A program made the translations under genes and the position numbers. Below the pieces are notes generated by a model. That model was not told the DNA's origin. It saw only the letters and a program-made list of their open reading frames with translations, and made no database searches. A DNA stretch of 64,000 nucleotides. Origin: Costertonia aggregata (GTDB lineage Bacteria > Bacteroidota > Bacteroidia > Flavobacteriales > Flavobacteriaceae). Of the stretch, positions 57,577 to 64,000 are shown one piece after another. The DNA is taken from positions 28,501 through 92,500 of the forward strand of contig NZ_CP058595.1 of assembly GCF_013402795.1 (NCBI RefSeq). Reading direction: 5' to 3'. Numbering within the stretch: the first letter of the stretch is position 1; each line of letters begins with the position of its first letter.

Positions 57577-57894
57577 ATGGAAGAACTTCCCATTTTGAAC
57601 ATAACAGGTGGTATCTTGTTTTACATTGGTAAAATAATCATATTGATAGCCGTTATAATCGCTTTGTACAAAATGAAGAACTTAGGCAGTATCCTCTTGT
57701 TTTTAGGTGCGGTGTCGATGATTATAAGTGATATCGCAGGTTTTATTTTAGTGTATTACGCTGGCACGGTAAGTCCCGAACAAATAGTGAAGGCTACGAG
57801 CATGAATTCTATCATATCTGCAATAACATACATCCTGTTTGCAGTGGGATTGTTGCTCTTCATTGTAAAATCGACAAAAAGAGTATCTACATAG
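57577..57894 (+). CDS. small membrane protein, 105 aa
   Basis: Not a named family to me. Three hydrophobic helices: LFYIGKIIILIAVIIALYK, LGSILLFLGAVSMIISDIAGFILVYY and ISAITYILFAVGLLLFIV, with short polar loops and a basic C-terminus (KSTKRVST). It starts 3 bp after the trmD stop and is probably co-transcribed. Inner-membrane location is inferred. Confidence 0.78.
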   Translation: MEELPILNITGGILFYIGKIIILIAVIIALYKMKNLGSILLFLGAVSMIISDIAGFILVYYAGTVSPEQIVKATSMNSIISAITYILFAVGLLLFIVKSTKRVST

Positions 57895-57918
57895 CATTCA
57901 AAAAAATCATATTTATAC

Positions 57919-57949
57919 CTTGCTGCTTCGTAATTATTATTTATTTTTG
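57919..57949 (+). promoter_or_regulatory. Bacteroidota-type promoter of rplS
   Basis: CTTG (57919-57922), 19-nt spacer, TATTTTTG (57942-57949). Leaves a leader of about 65 nt before the rplS ATG, which is long enough for ribosomal-protein autoregulation, though I see no defined structure. Confidence 0.6.
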
Positions 57950-58021
57950 CAGTCGATTTAAACTAACCTCTGACGAAGTACGTGAACGTTGGTTTTTACA
58001 AACATTTAATATTAATGTAGA

Positions 58022-58372
58022 ATGGAATCATTAATAAAATTCGTGGAGAGCGAATTCGTACCAAAAAAAGAATTTCCCAACTTTTCATCGGGAGACACCA
58101 TTACGGTTTATTATGAAATTAAGGAAGGTGAAAAAACACGAACCCAGTTTTTTAGGGGTGTAGTGATACAACGAAGAGGCTCGGGCGCTACCGAAACTTT
58201 TACAATCAGAAAAATGTCAGGTACCGTTGGTGTAGAGCGTATATTCCCTGTAAATATGCCGGCGCTACAAAAAATAGAAATCAATAAAAAAGGTAAGGTA
58301 CGTAGGGCACGTATTTTCTACTTTAGAGGTCTTACCGGTAAGAAAGCTAGAATCAAAGAAGTACGAGGTTAA
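58022..58372 (+). CDS. rplS: 50S ribosomal protein L19
   Basis: 116 residues, normal length. LIKFVESEF, FSSGDTITVYYEIKEGEKTRTQFFRGVVIQRRG (quoted as two regions), FTIRKMSGTVGVERIFPVNMPALQKI, and the basic end KARIKEVRG. Sits at the 30S/50S interface. Own promoter and terminator. Confidence 0.98.
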   Translation: MESLIKFVESEFVPKKEFPNFSSGDTITVYYEIKEGEKTRTQFFRGVVIQRRGSGATETFTIRKMSGTVGVERIFPVNMPALQKIEINKKGKVRRARIFYFRGLTGKKARIKEVRG

Positions 58373-58394
58373 CAACCCTACAATAGTATATGAA

Positions 58395-58425
58395 AAACAT
58401 CCCGATATCAACGGGATGTTTTTTT
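58395..58425 (+). terminator. rho-independent terminator after rplS
   Basis: AAACATCCCG/CGGGATGTTT (10 bp), 7-nt loop, then a T-run. 22 bp after the stop. Confidence 0.9.
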
Positions 58426-58717
58426 ATGCACAATTGTTAATAACCTAAGTTCATAACATGTTGATTACAAATTCGTTATGATATTTGGATTTACAGAACT
58501 TAAATAGTAAATTAGAGTATGATTTAAAGGGATAATCCGCATTGATTATCATTAAATTATGATAAAGTTTACGTTCTTTATGTTGTTGTCTTTTTAATTT
58601 GATTGATTTCATAGCAATATGATATCAATTCAAATCAGTTTGATTAGAGCTGTGAGTTTTAAAACTTAGATTTCTTTTCTGATAAACAATACATCAAATT
58701 TATTTAGGTAAATCTGA

Positions 58718-58876
58718 GATTGCCTTATCAAGGACAACAAAAAGAAACACCATAGTCGCTTGGTTCAAAAATTAAGGACACGTGATGTTTCAAACGTTGA
58801 TTTAGCAACGCAGGTGCAATCAATGGTTGCCGTTTTGTATCAAATACAGAACAAAAAGTCTGTAAGCTATTTCTAA
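58718..58876 (+). pseudogene. possible 3' remnant of a lost gene
   Basis: Open for 52 codons after TGA 58715-58717, with no start codon until a late Met, and ending at TAA 58874-58876 exactly where a terminator hairpin begins. The translation KKHHSRLVQKLRTRDVSNV and DLATQVQSMVAVLYQIQ has protein-like composition. The spacing H..xxLRTR...D loosely resembles the C-termini of Gfo/Idh/MocA oxidoreductases, but this is a weak impression. The upstream sequence is not readable. Confidence 0.35.
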
Positions 58877-58914
58877 AAAGCCATATCAATGTATATTACA
58901 ATGATATGGCTTTT
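58876..58914 (+). terminator. orphan rho-independent terminator
   Basis: 13-bp perfect stem AAAAGCCATATCA/TGATATGGCTTTT (58876-58888, 58902-58914) with TTTTGTTTT downstream. No intact gene precedes it; it immediately follows the stop of the remnant frame. Confidence 0.75.
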
Positions 58915-58980
58915 GTTTTATTGTATTCCACTCTGTTTACATCTTCCAAATACTTCCAAAGTTTCACTAGCATCACCTAA

Positions 58981-61251
<2,271 letters not shown>

Positions 61252-61264
61252 TGAATAAGAATAC

Positions 61265-61305
61265 AATCAACGAAGGCCATACCAAAAGTATGGCCTTCGT
61301 TGATT
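61265..61305 (+). terminator. long perfect hairpin after icd
   Basis: Arms AATCAACGAAGGCCATAC and GTATGGCCTTCGTTGATT pair over 18 bp without mismatch, 5-nt loop CAAAA, followed by only TTTT with the last arm. Very stable; ends icd transcription or protects its 3' end. Confidence 0.8.
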
Positions 61306-61369
61306 TTAAATAAGTGTTAAGTATTTTATAGGACTGTCATTTCTATCTATATTTATAAAAAATGCATAC

Positions 61370-63769
61370 ATGAGATTGCCTACCAAGCTAACCTATATAT
61401 TTTTTCTTTTCTTAGGTTCCTTAACTTTTGCACAACAAAAATATACACTTAGCGGAACTATTACCGAAGCATCGAGCAACGAGACATTAATAGGCGTTAC
61501 CATTGCCGTACCTGAATTAAGAACAGGAGTCACAACAAATGAATATGGGTTTTACTCCATCACGCTGCCCGAGGGAAACTACAATATACAGGTAAGCTAT
61601 TTAGGATTTCAGGATATTGTTCAAAATATAGTCTTATCCGAAAATTTAAAAATCGATTTCAAACTATTTGAAGAAGCCGAGCAATTAGAAGAGGTAGAAG
61701 TAACCGAAAATGTGGAAAAATTAAGCATTCGAAAGCCTCAAATGAGTGTCAATACCGTATCGGTACAGACCATTAAGCAAATTCCCGTAGTACTGGGGGA
61801 AGCAGATGTCATAAAATCATTGGTCCTTCTTCCCGGTGTTACCAATGCAGGAGAGGGGTCATCTGGTTTTAACGTACGTGGTGGTGCCGTAGACCAAAAC
61901 CTCATATTACTGGATGAAGCTACAATATTCAATTCATCGCACCTTTTTGGCTTCTTTTCGGTTTTTAATCCGGATGCGATAAAAGATGTGAAGCTATACA
62001 AAGGTGGTATCCCGGCACGCTATGGTGGTAGGGTATCTTCGGTCCTGGAGATTTTTCAAAAAGAAGGTAATAGTAAAGAAATAAAGGTCAATGGCGGTAT
62101 AGGTGCCGTTGCGAGCCGACTATTGGTTGAAGGTCCCGTAATAAAAGACAAAGCTGCCTTTCTCATAGGAGGAAGGGCTTCATATGCGCACTTATTTCTA
62201 CCACTATTCGATATAGAAAATAAAGCCTATTTCTACGATTTAAATACTAAGTTCAATTATAGGATAAACGATAAGAATAACATTTTTCTATCCGGATATT
62301 TTGGCAGGGATGTGTTTAGCATATCCGAGAGTTTTGAAAATATATACGGGAATGCCGTAGGTAATTTTAGATGGAACCATTTATTTTCCGATAGGTTATT
62401 TTCCAATCTTTCATTAATTTATTCAGATTATTTTTATGGTTTGGAACTTGATTTTGTAGGCTTTAAATGGAATTCTGGCATACAAAATTTTAACCTTAAA
62501 TACGACCTAAAACATTATTTGAACGATAACCTTCAAATCAATTATGGTTTAAACAATATCTATTATAGCTTCAATCCCGGAAGAATTAAGCCAAATGGTC
62601 CCGATTCTGGCATTGTAGAAGAGCAACTCATAAAAAAATATGCCAATGAAACAGCCGTTTATGTTGATTTTGAACATACTTTAAGTGAAAAGTTAAGCTT
62701 TCAATATGGTTTACGTTTGAGTCATTTTATACGTTTGGGACAAGATGAAATCAACGTTTATTTAAATGACAATCCGGTCTTGTTCAATCCATTTTCCTTA
62801 GTCTACCAAGAAGCTCCGATTATCGGCAAAATAAATTCCAGCAGAAGTGAACAATTGGCGAGCTTCACGAATTTTGAACCTAGATTTTCCGTTGCCTATA
62901 GTTTCAATGAAAATAATTCGTTCAAAGCAAGTTACACCAGGTTGGCACAATATTTACATTTACTTTCAAACACCAACTCCCCTACTCCGTTGGACGTTTG
63001 GACCCCTAGTGGCCCCTTTGTGAAACCCCAATTATTGGATCAATATGCACTGGGGTACTTTAAAAATATCAATGACAGGGATTACTCATTTGAAACTGAG
63101 GTATTTTATAAGGATATTCAAAATCGTATAGATTATATAGATGGTGCAAACCTTATAGCCAATAATGCAATAGAACAAGTAATACTAAATGGTGAGGCAA
63201 GAGCTTATGGTTTGGAAATTCTATTTAGGAAAAATGAAGGTAAGTTCAAAGGATGGTTAGCCTATACACTTTCAAAATCTGAACAAAGAACGCCAGGTCG
63301 CGAACCTTTTACCGATAACGGTCGCTCTAATATGGAGACAGGAATAAACCTAGGCCAGTGGTACAATACCCCTTATGATAAAACACATGACGTTTCATTG
63401 TTCGCTAGTTATGAATTGAACAAGAAATGGAGTTTTAACTCAAACTTTGTTTATCAAACCGGTCAGCCCACCAACTATCCCGTCGGCCAGTTCGAATTTC
63501 AAGGCTTGGTTGTTCCATATTTCGGTTTGCGAAACCAAGAGAGGCTCCCTGCATACCATAGAATAGATATATCCGCTACACTTACACCTCGAAAAAATAT
63601 CAATAGAAATTGGAAAGGGGAATGGATTTTTAGTGTATACAATCTGTACAATAGAAGAAACGCTGCTTCTATAAACTTTAGACAAAATCAAGATACGGGT
63701 AATAATGAAGCGGTAAGAACTTCCATTTTTGGTGTGGTACCTGCAGTTACTTATAACTTTAAATTTTAG
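61370..63769 (+). CDS. TonB-dependent receptor with carboxypeptidase-like domain
   Basis: 799 residues. Signal peptide ending TFAQQ, CarboxypepD_reg-like domain (about 24-105: YTLSGTITEASSNETLIGVTI, TTNEYGFYSITLPEG), plug domain (about 120-225: PVVLGEADVIKSLVLLPGV, FNVRGGAVDQNLILLDEATIFN), then a 22-strand barrel ending in YNFKF. Imports a ligand energised by TonB. The DUF4249 lipoprotein gene begins 3 bp after the stop, a common Bacteroidota pairing analogous to SusC/SusD. Substrate unknown. Confidence 0.93.
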   Translation: MRLPTKLTYIFFLFLGSLTFAQQKYTLSGTITEASSNETLIGVTIAVPELRTGVTTNEYGFYSITLPEGNYNIQVSYLGFQDIVQNIVLSENLKIDFKLFEEAEQLEEVEVTENVEKLSIRKPQMSVNTVSVQTIKQIPVVLGEADVIKSLVLLPGVTNAGEGSSGFNVRGGAVDQNLILLDEATIFNSSHLFGFFSVFNPDAIKDVKLYKGGIPARYGGRVSSVLEIFQKEGNSKEIKVNGGIGAVASRLLVEGPVIKDKAAFLIGGRASYAHLFLPLFDIENKAYFYDLNTKFNYRINDKNNIFLSGYFGRDVFSISESFENIYGNAVGNFRWNHLFSDRLFSNLSLIYSDYFYGLELDFVGFKWNSGIQNFNLKYDLKHYLNDNLQINYGLNNIYYSFNPGRIKPNGPDSGIVEEQLIKKYANETAVYVDFEHTLSEKLSFQYGLRLSHFIRLGQDEINVYLNDNPVLFNPFSLVYQEAPIIGKINSSRSEQLASFTNFEPRFSVAYSFNENNSFKASYTRLAQYLHLLSNTNSPTPLDVWTPSGPFVKPQLLDQYALGYFKNINDRDYSFETEVFYKDIQNRIDYIDGANLIANNAIEQVILNGEARAYGLEILFRKNEGKFKGWLAYTLSKSEQRTPGREPFTDNGRSNMETGINLGQWYNTPYDKTHDVSLFASYELNKKWSFNSNFVYQTGQPTNYPVGQFEFQGLVVPYFGLRNQERLPAYHRIDISATLTPRKNINRNWKGEWIFSVYNLYNRRNAASINFRQNQDTGNNEAVRTSIFGVVPAVTYNFKF

Positions 63770-63772
63770 GTA

Positions 63773-64000
63773 ATGAGAAAACTAATTAAAATATTCTTTT
63801 TAAGCTTGCTTTTTTTTGGATGCGAAGATGTGATCGATATTGACACACCTTCAGAACCACCAAGGCTTGTTGTGGATGGAATTTTAAGGGTGAATGAGAG
63901 TGAGGATTTTATCCCTGTTGAAATTAAATTTTCTCTAACGAATAATTTTTTTGAGCCCATAGAAAATACATCTGTTGAAAATGCCATTATAATTATCGAA
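63773..64000 (+). CDS. DUF4249 family lipoprotein, 3' part beyond window
   Basis: Starts at ATG 63773; 76 codons are visible. Lipoprotein signal MRKLIKIFFLSLLFFGC, then EDVIDIDTPSEPPRLVVDGIL, the usual DUF4249 opening (Cys-acidic-'PRLVVDG'). Probably the surface lipoprotein partner of the TonB-dependent receptor just upstream. Completeness cannot be judged. Confidence 0.85.
   Translation, partial: MRKLIKIFFLSLLFFGCEDVIDIDTPSEPPRLVVDGILRVNESEDFIPVEIKFSLTNNFFEPIENTSVENAIIIIE

Overview
The window looks like a chromosomal segment of a marine-type member of the Flavobacteriaceae (Bacteroidota). This rests on gene content and signals: AT-rich DNA, TAnnTTTG-type -7 promoter boxes, a DUF5686 outer-membrane protein, DUF4835 and DUF6913 proteins, a TonB receptor/DUF4249 lipoprotein pair, monomeric isocitrate dehydrogenase, a long-form GAPDH, and the cluster bamD-rpoZ-coaBC-DUF4835-recN. 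It is mostly housekeeping sequence, densely packed in short operons. I saw no rRNA, tRNA, CRISPR array, prophage or insertion sequence.

Layout. 1-8.4 kb: glyA (cut by the window edge) divergent from fumarylacetoacetase, a lipoprotein, a bacillithiol-linked YtxJ protein, clpB behind nested inverted repeats, a TetR regulator and a lipoprotein histidine phosphatase. 8.5-19.8 kb: smpB, a DUF5686 protein, pcm, then a rightward run (Gfo/Idh/MocA oxidoreductase, 3-hydroxyacyl-CoA dehydrogenase, DUF1015, YggS, an exonuclease/GIY-YIG fusion, a voltage-gated ion channel, miaA, gluconokinase). 19.8-32.3 kb: leftward genes: RprXY-like two-component system, coaE, YbbR, glycosyltransferase, fabI, recN, DUF4835, coaBC, rpoZ, bamD, dapA, DUF6913.

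32.3-38.7 kb is the most unusual part. A 5'-nucleotidase is split into two genes in reversed domain order. Then come GNAT, M23 peptidase and a porin-like beta-barrel gene, followed 3 bp later by a 703-residue membrane protein. That protein joins a periplasmic Cache-type sensor to a module with the hallmarks of a pentameric (Cys-loop/Pro-loop) ligand-gated ion channel. I consider this porin/chemosensory-channel pair the best candidate for an undescribed system here.

39-52.6 kb: ligA, LOG family, prmC, GNAT, ribD, HAD, an EamA transporter, a YigZ-family gene broken by one in-frame TAA, thioesterase, dnaA, low-molecular-weight tyrosine phosphatase, RsmI-like methyltransferase, a lysozyme-like protein, mltG, GNAT and dapF. 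52.7-64 kb: an HtrA protease behind a sigma-54-type promoter, gap, a coiled-coil membrane protein, GNAT, trmD, a small membrane protein, rplS, a 659-bp gap holding a probable gene remnant and its terminator, monomeric icd, a TonB-dependent receptor and the start of a DUF4249 lipoprotein.

Functional themes are envelope building and quality control (BamD, MltG, M23, HtrA, the DAP pathway through DapA and DapF), proteostasis and translation (ClpB, SmpB, PrmC, MiaA, TrmD, L19), cofactor synthesis (CoaBC, CoaE, RibD) and DNA replication/repair (DnaA, LigA, RecN). All names come from reading the proteins by eye; no database search was run.
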